From: Acidovorax sp. 1608163
GTDB lineage: Bacteria > Pseudomonadota > Gammaproteobacteria > Burkholderiales > Burkholderiaceae_C
Direction of reading: 5' to 3'
Length of the DNA: 64,000 nucleotides
Assembly: GCF_003669015.1 (NCBI RefSeq)
Contig: NZ_CP033069.1
Span: 1,119,001-1,183,000, forward strand
Both the position numbers and the translations under genes were made by a program. Below are positions 19,195 through 27,188 of this stretch, in pieces. Under the pieces are notes generated by a model. That model was not told the DNA's origin. It searched no databases and saw only the letters and a list, made by a program, of their open reading frames with translations. Every line of letters begins with the position of its first letter. Positions within the stretch are counted from its first letter, which is position 1.

Positions 19195-19258
19195 TGCTAT
19201 CAATTGAATAGCTGCTAGCGCTTTCTAATCAAGAGCTAGCAGCTATTTTTTAGATTTT
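19195..19258 (+). repeat. Palindromic element copy D, also terminator-shaped
   Basis: ATAGCTGCTAGCGCTTT at about 19208-19224 pairs with AAGAGCTAGCAGCTAT at about 19231-19246, followed by a run of six T. It lies between two convergent genes (DedA, plus; OsmB-like lipoprotein, minus), where it can end both transcripts. It is the most symmetric copy of the family here. Confidence 0.85.
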
Positions 19259-19264
19259 TTGGGA

Positions 19265-19504
19265 TCAGCGGCGTCTTTGGCGCTGGTCCTTGTCTTCCCC
19301 AATCTCATGGCCCACCAGGGCGCCCGCTGCGGCCCCGCCAATGGTGCCCAGGGGGCCGCCCAGCAGCACATGGCCTGCCACGCCGCCTGCGGCTGCCCCT
19401 ACGCCGGTGCCGATTTGTGCATTGGTGGGGTTCGATGCGCAGCCGCCCAGGGCCAGGGCGGCGGTGAGGGCGGTCAGCCCGATCCAGTGACGAGATTGCA
19501 GCAT
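19265..19504 (-). CDS. Small glycine-zipper lipoprotein, OsmB-like
   Basis: A 79-residue outer-membrane-type lipoprotein. AAAGGAG before the ATG at 19504 fixes the start. The signal ends LALGGC (Cys22). The mature part is a glycine zipper, GTGVGAAAGGVAGHVLLGGPLGTIGGAAAGALVGHEIG, that would form a two-helix membrane hairpin, followed by a short charged tail (EDKDQRQRRR). OsmB-like proteins are induced by osmotic stress and mark the envelope; the exact role is unknown. Convergent with the DedA gene and separated from it by palindromic copy D. Confidence 0.85.
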   Translation of the reverse strand: MLQSRHWIGLTALTAALALGGCASNPTNAQIGTGVGAAAGGVAGHVLLGGPLGTIGGAAAGALVGHEIGEDKDQRQRRR

Positions 19505-19690
19505 GGTGTGCTCCTTTGGCATGGGGTTGGGTGAGAACCTTTTTCTTGAGCCGCTGCGGTGCAGCAGCCCATGCCTAGACTGTGGCGCAGGCACGGCGTT
19601 TGCCGCGTCGGCCAACGGAATGGGAGCTTGTAGGAAGACAGGCCTGAAGCGCGACAGGCTCCTCAGGCTGTGCCCCCAGGCCAGGGAGCG

Positions 19691-21157
19691 TTACACCGAC
19701 CGGCTGCGCGCCAGCGGCGGGTTCTTGGCGAAGTAGCGGGTGATGCCGCGCATGAGCGCATCCGCCAGCTCCTGCTGGTAGGTGCTGCTGCGCAGGCGGG
19801 CCTCTTCTTCGGGGTTGCTGATGAAGGCGGTCTCCACCAGCACGCTGGGAATGTCGGGGGCCTTGAGCACGGCAAACCCGGCTTGCTCCACGCGGGGCTT
19901 GTGCAGCTTGCCGATGTTGCCAATCTCACCCAGCAGCACGGTGCCGAGCTTGAGGCTGTCGTTGATCTGCGCGGTGGTGCTCATGTCCAGCAGGGCGCGT
20001 TGCACATGCTGGTCTTTGCTTTGCACGTTCAGCCCGCCCACCAGGTCGGCCTGGTTTTCTTTGTTGGCGAGCCAGCGGGCGGCGGTGCTCGATGCCCCGC
20101 TTTGGCTCAGCGCAAACACGCTGGCGCCGCGTGCGGCCGGGGTGGTGAAGGCATCGGCGTGGATGCTGACGAACAGGTCGGCCTGCACGCGGCGGGCTTT
20201 TTCCACCCGCGTGCCCAGGGGCACGAAGAAGTCGCCGTCGCGGGTGAGGAATGCGCGCATGGGGTTGCCGCCCACGGTGGTGGCGTTGATGCGGTCGCGC
20301 AGCAGGTGGGCCACGCGCAGCACCACGTCTTTTTCACGTGTGCCTGCGGGGCCGATGGCGCCGGGGTCTTCGCCGCCGTGGCCGGGGTCCAGCGCCACGA
20401 TGATGATGCGGTCGGTCTGCGTGGCCGTGGCGCGCCCGCCAGCGCGGTTGGTCGCGACGCTGGAAGGGGCGGGGGCTGCGGCGGTGGTGGTCGCAGGCTC
20501 GGCAGGAGAGGGCGCTGCGCTGGGGCCGGGGCGGTTGCTGCGCTGTGCGATCAGGTCGCCCAGCGGGTCGGCGGGCTCTGCCGCCTTGGCAGGCGCTGGC
20601 GCAGGTGCTGCGGCGGTCTTGTCGCCGCCGTGGCCTGGGGTGCCCGCGTCGCGCAGCCGCTCGGCAATCAGCGCTTCCAGTGGGTCCACGGGCTCTGCGG
20701 GGTACAGGTCAAACACCAGGCGGTGCTGGTAGGCCGCAATGGGCGGCAGGGTGAACACCTGGGGCTGCGCGGCCTGCTTCAAATCGACCACCAGGCGCAC
20801 CACGCCAGGGGCGTTCTGGCCCACGCGGATGCCCGCGATGTTCGGGTCGTCGGGCTTGACCTTGGCCACCAGCTCGCGCAGCTCGGGGCTCAGGTCAATG
20901 CCTTCAATGTCCACCGCCAGGCGCGGCGGGGTGGTCACAAAGAACTGCTTGGCCACCAGCTTGGTGTCCGATTCGATGGTGACGCGCGAATACTCGGGCG
21001 CGGGCCACACGCGCACCGCCACGATGGTGGCGCCGCGCGCAATCTGCTGGGTGCCCAGCAGCAGCACCAGGCTGCCCGCCTGCAGCAGGTGGCGGCGGTT
21101 GGGGGTGTAGGCGTTGTCCGTCTTGGCGGGGTGGTCCATGCTTGCGTCAGCGGTCAT
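19691..21157 (-). CDS. amiC: N-acetylmuramoyl-L-alanine amidase, AmiC type
   Basis: Splits the amide bond between MurNAc and the stem peptide to separate daughter cells. A Tat-type signal (NRRHLLQAGSLVLLLG) is followed by an AMIN domain (about residues 45-150, septal targeting), a Pro/Ala-rich linker and an Amidase_3 zinc domain beginning IIIVALDPGHGGEDPGAIG, with a second metal ligand in FVSIHADAF and the catalytic VLVETAFISN. I chose the start at 21157 because its ATGA overlaps the tsaE stop. 488 residues, normal. The tsaE-amidase order is the common one in gammaproteobacteria and betaproteobacteria. Confidence 0.92.
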   Translation of the reverse strand: MTADASMDHPAKTDNAYTPNRRHLLQAGSLVLLLGTQQIARGATIVAVRVWPAPEYSRVTIESDTKLVAKQFFVTTPPRLAVDIEGIDLSPELRELVAKVKPDDPNIAGIRVGQNAPGVVRLVVDLKQAAQPQVFTLPPIAAYQHRLVFDLYPAEPVDPLEALIAERLRDAGTPGHGGDKTAAAPAPAPAKAAEPADPLGDLIAQRSNRPGPSAAPSPAEPATTTAAAPAPSSVATNRAGGRATATQTDRIIIVALDPGHGGEDPGAIGPAGTREKDVVLRVAHLLRDRINATTVGGNPMRAFLTRDGDFFVPLGTRVEKARRVQADLFVSIHADAFTTPAARGASVFALSQSGASSTAARWLANKENQADLVGGLNVQSKDQHVQRALLDMSTTAQINDSLKLGTVLLGEIGNIGKLHKPRVEQAGFAVLKAPDIPSVLVETAFISNPEEEARLRSSTYQQELADALMRGITRYFAKNPPLARSRSV

Positions 21158-21714
21158 GCGCTCGGTCCTTGGCTCCGTCCTGGGCTGCTGCCTTGGCTGC
21201 ATCCGTGGGTCAGGCCTTGCACCAGGCTGCGCCCGGTGGCGGTGCCTGCGTGCAGGGTGACTTTCCTTTCGGTCTCGTCCATTGCTTCAATGGTGATAGC
21301 AAGGTCCGCAGTCGGGGTCAGCGCTGCAGCCTTTTCAGGCCATTCTGCCAGCTTGAGGCCCGGGCTGGCAAAGATGTCTCTGAACCCCGCGTCTTCCCAC
21401 TCGCGCGGGTCGTCAAAGCGGTAGAAGTCAAAGTGCCAGATGGCCAGCTGCGCTGTCTCGTGGGGTTCCACCACGGCGTAGGTGGGGCTTTTGATGCGGC
21501 CTTGCACGCCCAGGGCGCGCAGCAGGTGGCGCACCAGCGTGGTCTTGCCTGCGCCCAGGTCGCCGTGCAGGGTGACGAAGGCATGGGCCAGCGCAGGCTG
21601 CGCGGCCAGCTGCTGGGCCCAGGCGGCGGTGTCTTCTTCGCTGCGCCAAACGAATGTGGCTGGGCCAGGGCTGGGGCTTTCTACAATCTGGCCGGTATGT
21701 GGTGCAACAGTCAA
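21154..21714 (-). CDS. tsaE: tRNA threonylcarbamoyladenosine biosynthesis ATPase TsaE
   Basis: P-loop protein that recycles the TsaB-TsaD-TsaE complex making t6A37 in tRNA. Walker A is GDLGAGKTT, followed by IKSPTYAVVEPHE, HFDFYRFDDPREWEDAGFRD and the Walker-like LKLAEWPEKA, all standard. Every possible start is TTG; I take 21714 because GAGGAA sits just before it, giving 186 residues; 21726 and 21762 are alternatives. The C-terminal tail after LTHGCSQG is an SQG/SPG-rich extension. The stop is coupled to the amidase by an ATGA overlap. Its 5' end overlaps that of the divergent queG head to head. Confidence 0.92.
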   Translation of the reverse strand: MTVAPHTGQIVESPSPGPATFVWRSEEDTAAWAQQLAAQPALAHAFVTLHGDLGAGKTTLVRHLLRALGVQGRIKSPTYAVVEPHETAQLAIWHFDFYRFDDPREWEDAGFRDIFASPGLKLAEWPEKAAALTPTADLAITIEAMDETERKVTLHAGTATGRSLVQGLTHGCSQGSSPGRSQGPSA

Positions 21715-22788
21715 CTCGTTCCTCAAATGCAGGAGTGGGCCCGCGAGCTGGGATTTTCCCAAATCGGCGTGGCGGGGGTGGATTTGTCCGCGTCAGAGCC
21801 TGGGTTGATGCAATGGCTGGCGCAAGGGTTCCATGGTGACATGCATTACATGGCCGCACATGGCTTAAAGCGTGCGAGGCCCGCAGAGCTGGTGCCCGGC
21901 ACCGTGAGCGTGATCACCGCGCGCATGGACTACCTGCCCCAGGGGCGCGACCACAACCCGGCCGTGGCCCAGGCGGGCGGCTGGCAGGCGATGGAGTTGC
22001 AGCGCCTGCAGCAGCCCGGTGAGGGCATTGTCTCGATGTACGCCAGGGGGCGCGATTATCACAAGGTATTGCGTGCCCGGCTGCAAAAGCTGAGCGACCG
22101 CATCGCTGAGGCCGTGGGCCCGTTCGGCCACCGCGTGTTCACCGACTCAGCCCCCGTGCTGGAGGCCGAGCTGGCCGCCCGCAGCGGCCAGGGCTGGCGC
22201 GGCAAGCACACGCTGGTGCTCAACCGCGAAGCGGGCTCGACCTTCTTTCTGGGCGAGATCTATGTGGACATGCCTTTGCCCGCCACAGAGCCCGTCAGCG
22301 CCCACTGCGGCAGTTGCAGCGCTTGCATCGATGCCTGCCCCACGCAGGCCATCGTGGCGCCGCACCGGGTGGATGCGCGGCGTTGCATTTCGTACCTGAC
22401 CATCGAACACGCGGGCGCCATCCCGCTGGAGCTGCGCCCGCTCATGGGCAACCGCATCTATGGCTGTGACGACTGCCAGCTGGTGTGCCCGTGGAACAAG
22501 TTCGCCCAGGTCAGCCGCCTGCCCGATTTTGACGAGCGCAAGGGCCTGTCGGGCCAGCAACTGGTGCACCTGTTTGCTTGGGACGAGCCCACCTTTTTGC
22601 GCCTGACCGAGGGCGGCCCCATTCGCCGCATTGGCCACGAGCGTTGGCTGCGCAACGTGGCCGTGGCCCTGGGCAATGCCCTGCGCCAGACCGGGGCGGA
22701 AGACCTGCGTGCCGCCCTGGCGCTGCGCGCGCAAGACCCCAGCGCGCTGGTGCGCGAGCATGTGGCCTGGGCGCTGGCGCAGGCGTGA
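21697..22788 (+). CDS. queG: Epoxyqueuosine reductase QueG
   Basis: Cobalamin- and iron-sulfur-dependent enzyme that performs the last step of queuosine synthesis in tRNA. Two [4Fe-4S] motifs are visible, CGSCSACIDACP and CDDCQLVCPWNKF. The family segment YARGRDYHKVLRARLQ precedes them, with DSAPVLEAELAARSG, and a HEAT-like helical tail ends the protein. The ATG at 21697 gives 363 residues, normal; 21727 is an alternative. It is divergent from tsaE with starts that overlap, so two tRNA-modification genes share one regulatory region. Confidence 0.94.
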   Translation: MWCNSQLVPQMQEWARELGFSQIGVAGVDLSASEPGLMQWLAQGFHGDMHYMAAHGLKRARPAELVPGTVSVITARMDYLPQGRDHNPAVAQAGGWQAMELQRLQQPGEGIVSMYARGRDYHKVLRARLQKLSDRIAEAVGPFGHRVFTDSAPVLEAELAARSGQGWRGKHTLVLNREAGSTFFLGEIYVDMPLPATEPVSAHCGSCSACIDACPTQAIVAPHRVDARRCISYLTIEHAGAIPLELRPLMGNRIYGCDDCQLVCPWNKFAQVSRLPDFDERKGLSGQQLVHLFAWDEPTFLRLTEGGPIRRIGHERWLRNVAVALGNALRQTGAEDLRAALALRAQDPSALVREHVAWALAQA

Positions 22789-22807
22789 TGTCAAATTTTT
22801 TTAAGTG

Positions 22808-22857
22808 TTTTATGCCTCTAGCGCTTATCTAATAAGCGCTAGCAGCTATCAAATAAG
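22808..22857 (-). repeat. Palindromic element copy E, intergenic
   Basis: CTCTAGCGCTTATCT at 22816-22830 and AATAAGCGCTAGCAGCTATC after it. The 37 bases 22816-22852 are identical to copy G at 35376-35412. Lies between the convergent queG and AEC-transporter genes and can fold as a transcription stop. Confidence 0.85.
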
Positions 22858-22904
22858 TAGCGTTTTGCGCTGGGGCTGCCGATGGGCCCCGCGCCGCTGC
22901 GGGT

Positions 22905-23810
22905 TCAGCGCAAAAAGCCCAGCGCAAACGGCAGGCTCACCACCCCCAGCACGGTCGACAGCGTGACCAGCCCCGCCACATACGGCCCGTTGTAGCCCAT
23001 GCGGGCGGCCAGCACATAGCAGGTGGACGCTGTGGGCAGGGCCGAGAAGGCCAGCAGCACCGTGGTCTGCACAGCGTTGAGGCCAAACAGCAGCGCCAGG
23101 CCCCAGGCGATCAGCGGCTGCAGCCAATGCCGGATGGCCAGCACCGAGGCTGTGAGCACCTTGCCCCGGCTGAGCAGGCCAAACTGCATGCCCGCACCCG
23201 CCGCCATCAAGCCCAGCGCGAGTGACGCTGCGCTGATGCGGCTCACCGTGGGCTCCAGCCAGCCGGGGATGCGAAACCCCAGCAAATTGGCCACCAGCCC
23301 CGAGGCCGTGGCGAGGATGAGCGGGTTGCGCAGCAGCTCGCGCACAAAGCCCTGGCCACCATGGCGCGCCATGGGCCACACGGCGGCCACGTTGAACAGC
23401 GGCACGCACACGCCAATGAGCACCGCAATCATCAGCAGGCCCTGCGTGCCCGCCAGCCGCTCGGCAATCGCCAGGCCAATGAAAGAGTTGAAGCGAAACG
23501 CAATCTGCGCGCTGGCCGCGTGGTCGCGCTGGTCGACGAAGCGGCCCAGCCAGGGCCAGTGGGGCAGCGAATACGCCAGCGCAATGCCTGCCACGCCCGA
23601 CAGCAGCCCCGCCGCGATCAGGCTGGAGGCCGCGCCCACATCGATGGGGCTTTTGACGATGGACTGGAACAGCAGCACCGGAAACAGCAGGTAGTACACC
23701 AGGCTCTCTACCGGCTGCCAGATGGAGCGATTGAGGGCGGTGTACCTGCACAGCAGGTAGCCAAACAGGATGAGCGAAAAATCGGGGATCAGGAGCTGGG
23801 CGTAGTTCAC
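22905..23810 (-). CDS. AEC family transporter (auxin efflux carrier type)
   Basis: Ten-helix inner-membrane carrier of the AEC/BART superfamily; bacterial members move malate, malonate or other small acids. Seen: an N-terminal helix LLIPDFSLILFGYLLCRY, repeated pseudo-symmetric helices, and the conserved LAFSALPTASTCYVLAARMGYN segment in the C-terminal half, where the crossover proline-rich motif lies. 301 residues, typical. It stands alone, divergent from a Bug receptor gene, with a shared 152-base promoter region, so the receptor's ligand and this carrier may be related; that is only inference. Confidence 0.85.
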   Translation of the reverse strand: MNYAQLLIPDFSLILFGYLLCRYTALNRSIWQPVESLVYYLLFPVLLFQSIVKSPIDVGAASSLIAAGLLSGVAGIALAYSLPHWPWLGRFVDQRDHAASAQIAFRFNSFIGLAIAERLAGTQGLLMIAVLIGVCVPLFNVAAVWPMARHGGQGFVRELLRNPLILATASGLVANLLGFRIPGWLEPTVSRISAASLALGLMAAGAGMQFGLLSRGKVLTASVLAIRHWLQPLIAWGLALLFGLNAVQTTVLLAFSALPTASTCYVLAARMGYNGPYVAGLVTLSTVLGVVSLPFALGFLR

Positions 23811-23962
23811 GTTTCGAGAATAACTGAAGCCGCCTGCGCCCGTGGGCGGCAGGCAGCGTGGCCGTCAGATGGCTCGGGCGCTTGTGCGTAATCCCCAGGC
23901 GGTGGGGGGATTCATTGCGCATAACATCGCAGGTGTTTGAAAACCTCACAAAGGAGCATGCA

Positions 23963-24925
23963 ATGAACCGTCGCCACTGGATGGCCCTGGCGCTGGCCGC
24001 TGCCGCAGGATCTGCCGCAGCGCAAGGCTACCCCAACAAGATCATCAAGCTGCAGGTGCCCTTCGCCCCCGGCGGCACCACCGACATCATTGCCCGCGTG
24101 ATCGCTGACCCGCTGGGCAAGGCCCTGGGCCAGAGCGTCATCGTGGAAAACAAGGCGGGTGGCGGCGGCATCGTGGGTGCCAACGAAACGGCCAAGTCGG
24201 CCCCTGATGGCTACACCCTGGGCATTGCCACGGTGTCGACCACGGCCGCCAATCCGGCCATCAACCCCAAGACGCCCTACAACCCGCTGACCGACTTCAC
24301 CCCCATCGTGAACATCGCGGCCACGCCCAACATCATTGCGGTGCACCCCAGCTTTCCGGCCAAGGACTACAAGGCCTTCATTGCCGAGCTGAAGAAATCG
24401 GCAGGCAAGTATTCGTACTCTTCGTCGGGCACCGGGGGCATTGGCCACTTGCAGATGGAGCTGTACAAGAGCCTGACCAACACCTTCGTGACGCACATTC
24501 CCTACCGCGGCGCAGGCCCGGCCTTGAACGACACGGTGGCGGGCCAGGTGCCCATGATTTTTGACAACCTGCCCTCCGCGCTGCCCTTCATCAAGGAAAA
24601 CCGCCTGGTGCCCATCGTGGTGGCCGCGCCCCAGCGCGTGGCAGCCTTGCCCAATGTGCCGACCTTCAAGGAAGTGGGGCTGGAGCCAGTGAACCGCATG
24701 GCCTACTACGGCATCCTGGGCCCCAAGGGCTTGCCCAAGGAAGTGGTGGACAAGGTGAATGCCGCCGTGCGCAAGGCGCTGGAAGACCCGGCCGTGCGAA
24801 AGCGCATCGAAGACACCGGCTCTTTGGTGGTGGGCAACACGCCAGAGCAGTTTGCCGAGCAAATCAAGGCCGAGTACAGCGTGTACAAGGAAGTGGTTGC
24901 CAAGCAGAAGCTGACGCTCGACTGA
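23963..24925 (+). CDS. Bug/TctC-family periplasmic solute receptor
   Basis: Second Bug receptor of the window, 320 residues. AAAGGAG before the ATG at 23963 fixes the start. A Sec signal [21 protein letters not shown] is followed by the family hallmark [43 protein letters not shown] and [17 protein letters not shown]. No TctA/TctB genes nearby. Divergent from the AEC carrier and ending in its own terminator, so it is a single-gene unit. Carboxylate ligands are typical of the family; the specific ligand is unknown. Confidence 0.9.
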   Translation: MNRRHWMALALAAAAGSAAAQGYPNKIIKLQVPFAPGGTTDIIARVIADPLGKALGQSVIVENKAGGGGIVGANETAKSAPDGYTLGIATVSTTAANPAINPKTPYNPLTDFTPIVNIAATPNIIAVHPSFPAKDYKAFIAELKKSAGKYSYSSSGTGGIGHLQMELYKSLTNTFVTHIPYRGAGPALNDTVAGQVPMIFDNLPSALPFIKENRLVPIVVAAPQRVAALPNVPTFKEVGLEPVNRMAYYGILGPKGLPKEVVDKVNAAVRKALEDPAVRKRIEDTGSLVVGNTPEQFAEQIKAEYSVYKEVVAKQKLTLD

Positions 24926-24949
24926 TCGGCCTGATGGGTCCTCTTCTAC

Positions 24950-24983
24950 AAAGCCGCGCTGGCCATGCCTGCGCGGCTTTTTT
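24950..24983 (+). terminator. Terminator of the Bug receptor gene
   Basis: AAAGCCGCGC and GCGCGGCTTT form a perfect 10-base stem with an 11-base loop, followed by TTT. It lies 24 bases after the stop codon. Confidence 0.9.
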
Positions 24984-24991
24984 CATGGGAG

Positions 24992-25157
24992 AGGGATGTC
25001 CTGCATAACTCCCTGCGGACGGTGACAGCACGGCTTCGGGCGGTCCACTGCGTTGCTTTTCTCGCCAATAGCTCGGCTATTGGCTGCAAAAAGACGCCTT
25101 GTGGCCCATCCCGAACCGCGCTATCACCGCCTCGCGAGGGTTATGCAGGACATCCCT
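24992..25157. repeat. Large imperfect palindrome (about 166 bp), MITE-like
   Basis: The outer ends are exact inverse copies of 17 bases: AGGGATGTCCTGCATAA at 24992-25008 and its complement at 25141-25157. The arms continue imperfectly inward (CGGTGACAGCACGG against CGGTGATAGCGCGG). The centre holds a second perfect hairpin, GCCAATAGC / GCTATTGGC, at 25064-25084. No gene. The end lies 27 bases before the xerD start, so the element carries or replaces the xerD promoter. Confidence 0.8.
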
Positions 25158-25184
25158 TGCCGCTTCGCGTGCTATCGTTTTCAG

Positions 25185-26084
25185 ATGCTTGACGACAGCC
25201 TGAGTGCCATCGATACCTTTGTGGACGCCCTATGGCTGGAAGACGGCCTTTCGCGCAACACCCTGGCGGCCTACCGCCGCGACCTGACGCTGTACGCCCA
25301 ATGGCTGGCGCAGCAGCAGCCCCCGCTGGCGCTGGACGCTACCGAAGAGGCGCACCTGAACGGCTACTTTGCCGCGCGCCACGAGCAGACGCGGGCCACC
25401 TCGGCCAACCGGCGGCTCACGGTGCTGCGCCGGTACTTTCACTGGGCGCTGCGCGAGCGGCGCATCACCCAAGACCCCACACTGCGTCTGCAGGCCGCCC
25501 GCCAGCCCCTGCGGGTGCCCAAGACCTTGTCGCAAGCGCATGTGGAGGCGCTGCTGAACGCCCCCGACCTGGGCAACCCCCTGGGCCTGCGCGACCGCAC
25601 CATGCTGGAGCTGATGTACGCCAGCGGCCTGCGCGTGACAGAGCTGGTGACGCTCAAGACCTTTCAACTGGGGCTCAACGAAGGTGTGCTGCGCGTGATG
25701 GGCAAGGGCAGCAAAGAGCGGCTGGTGCCCTTTGGTGAAGAAGCACGCAGCTGGCTGCAGCGCTACCTGCACGAGGCGCGTGGCGCCATTCTGGGCGGGC
25801 AGCAGACCGAAGACCTGTTTGTGACCCAGCGCGGCGAGGGCATGACCCGCGTGATGTTCTGGGTGATCGTCAAAAAGTGGGCGCAGGTGGCGGGCATCAC
25901 CGTGCCGCTGTCGCCGCACACGCTGCGCCACGCGTTTGCCACCCACTTGCTCAACCACGGCGCCGATTTGCGGGTGGTGCAGCTGCTGCTGGGGCATGCC
26001 GATATTTCGACCACCACCATCTACACCCATGTGGCACGTGAGCGCCTCAAGGCGCTGCATGCGCAGCACCATCCGCGCGGCTGA
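25185..26084 (+). CDS. xerD: Tyrosine recombinase XerD
   Basis: Acts with XerC at dif to resolve chromosome dimers at division. An N-terminal SAM-like core-binding domain (residues 1-110, VDALWLEDGLSRNTLAAYRRDL) precedes the catalytic domain with Arg in YASGLRVTEL, Lys in GKGSKERLVPF, HTLRHAFATHLL (His-x-x-Arg), and GHADISTTTIYTHV with the nucleophile Tyr. The ATG at 25185 gives 299 residues, the standard length; the longer frame starts inside the palindrome. Followed, 55 bases on, by a third Bug receptor. Confidence 0.94.
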   Translation: MLDDSLSAIDTFVDALWLEDGLSRNTLAAYRRDLTLYAQWLAQQQPPLALDATEEAHLNGYFAARHEQTRATSANRRLTVLRRYFHWALRERRITQDPTLRLQAARQPLRVPKTLSQAHVEALLNAPDLGNPLGLRDRTMLELMYASGLRVTELVTLKTFQLGLNEGVLRVMGKGSKERLVPFGEEARSWLQRYLHEARGAILGGQQTEDLFVTQRGEGMTRVMFWVIVKKWAQVAGITVPLSPHTLRHAFATHLLNHGADLRVVQLLLGHADISTTTIYTHVARERLKALHAQHHPRG

Positions 26085-26139
26085 GCGTGTGGCGCTGCCT
26101 GCGGTGTTTCTCGTTTTCTCTTCCTCTATTTCTCTGACC

Positions 26140-27102
26140 ATGAAAAAACTGTTGACGGGCCTTTTTCTTCTGGGTGCCTGCACCTGGGCTGCGGCCCAGG
26201 CCTGGCCCACTGCCAAACCCATTCGCATCGTGGTGGCCTACCCCGCAGGGGGCGTGAGCGACAACGTGGCGCGTGCCCTGGCCGACAAACTGGCGGCGCA
26301 ATTGGGCACGCCCGTGGTGATCGAAAACAAGGCCGGTGCCAGCGGTAGCCTGGGCATGGACGCGGTGGCCAAGGCCGCGCCAGACGGCTACACACTGGGT
26401 TTTGCGGCCGTGAGCCCGCTGGCGCTGAACCCGCACCTGGGCAAGTCGCCGTTTGATCCGCAAAAGGACATTGCCCCGGTGGTGAGCGTGATGTATTCGC
26501 CCGTGCTGCTGCTGGGCACCTCTGCCAGCAAGGCGGTTGATTTCAATGCCCTGGTGGCCGCAGCGCGGGCACAGCCGGGCAGTGTGCGCTGGGCTACTTC
26601 GGGCCAGGCGTCCCTTGGGCACATCATGCTGGAGCAAATTCAGGCCGTGGCCAAGGTGCAGATCACGCACATCCCCTACAAGGGCGGTGGCCAGCAGATG
26701 AACGATGCGCTGGGCGGGCAGTTTGAAGTGCTCTCCACCAACGCGGGCCCGGCGGTGCTGCAACACATCAAGGCAGGCAAGCTCAAGCCGCTGGCGGTGG
26801 GCGCGCCTGCACGGCTGGATTCGCTGCCCGATGTGCCCACCCTGGCGGAGCTGAAGCACCCGGCGGCCAACCTGTCCTCGTTGTTTGGCATTTTTGCCCC
26901 GGCGCAGACCCCTGCTGCCGTGGTGGCGCGCCTGAATGCAGAGGTGAACAAGGCCCTGGCCCAGACGGACCTGCGCGCCAAGCTGGACGCGACCGACAAC
27001 GTGCCCACCGGCGGCACCACCGCCGACTTTGCCCGCCAGATTGCGCAGGAGTCAGAGAACAACGCCCGCATCATCCGCGCGGCGCGCATCCAGGGGGACT
27101 GA
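26140..27102 (+). CDS. Bug/TctC-family periplasmic solute receptor
   Basis: Third Bug receptor, 320 residues. The ATG at 26140 gives a clear Sec signal, MKKLLTGLFLLGACTWAAAQ; the longer frame overlaps xerD. Family marks: AKPIRIVVAYPAGGVSDNVAR, VIENKAGASGSLGMDAVAKA and HIPYKGGGQQMNDALGG. It is only distantly similar to the two other receptors, so they are not recent duplicates. Again without membrane partners. It ends at a strong symmetric terminator shared with the convergent EAL-HDOD locus. Confidence 0.9.
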   Translation: MKKLLTGLFLLGACTWAAAQAWPTAKPIRIVVAYPAGGVSDNVARALADKLAAQLGTPVVIENKAGASGSLGMDAVAKAAPDGYTLGFAAVSPLALNPHLGKSPFDPQKDIAPVVSVMYSPVLLLGTSASKAVDFNALVAAARAQPGSVRWATSGQASLGHIMLEQIQAVAKVQITHIPYKGGGQQMNDALGGQFEVLSTNAGPAVLQHIKAGKLKPLAVGAPARLDSLPDVPTLAELKHPAANLSSLFGIFAPAQTPAAVVARLNAEVNKALAQTDLRAKLDATDNVPTGGTTADFARQIAQESENNARIIRAARIQGD

Positions 27103-27129
27103 GCCGGGCCGATGCACTGAGCGCGATGT

Positions 27130-27159
27130 AAAAAGGGCTCCACCATGGGAGCCCTTTTT
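27130..27159. terminator. Bidirectional terminator
   Basis: AAAAAGGGCTCC and GGAGCCCTTTTT flank a short loop, so both strands end in a T run after the stem. It separates the convergent Bug receptor and EAL-HDOD genes. Confidence 0.92.
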
Positions 27160-27188
27160 GACGGGGTCATCGGTATGCCGACGACCGC

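Noticed and set aside
19670..21424. 584-codon open frame on the plus strand
   Set aside because: Opposite the amidase and tsaE; repetitive Gly/Ala/Arg/His composition.
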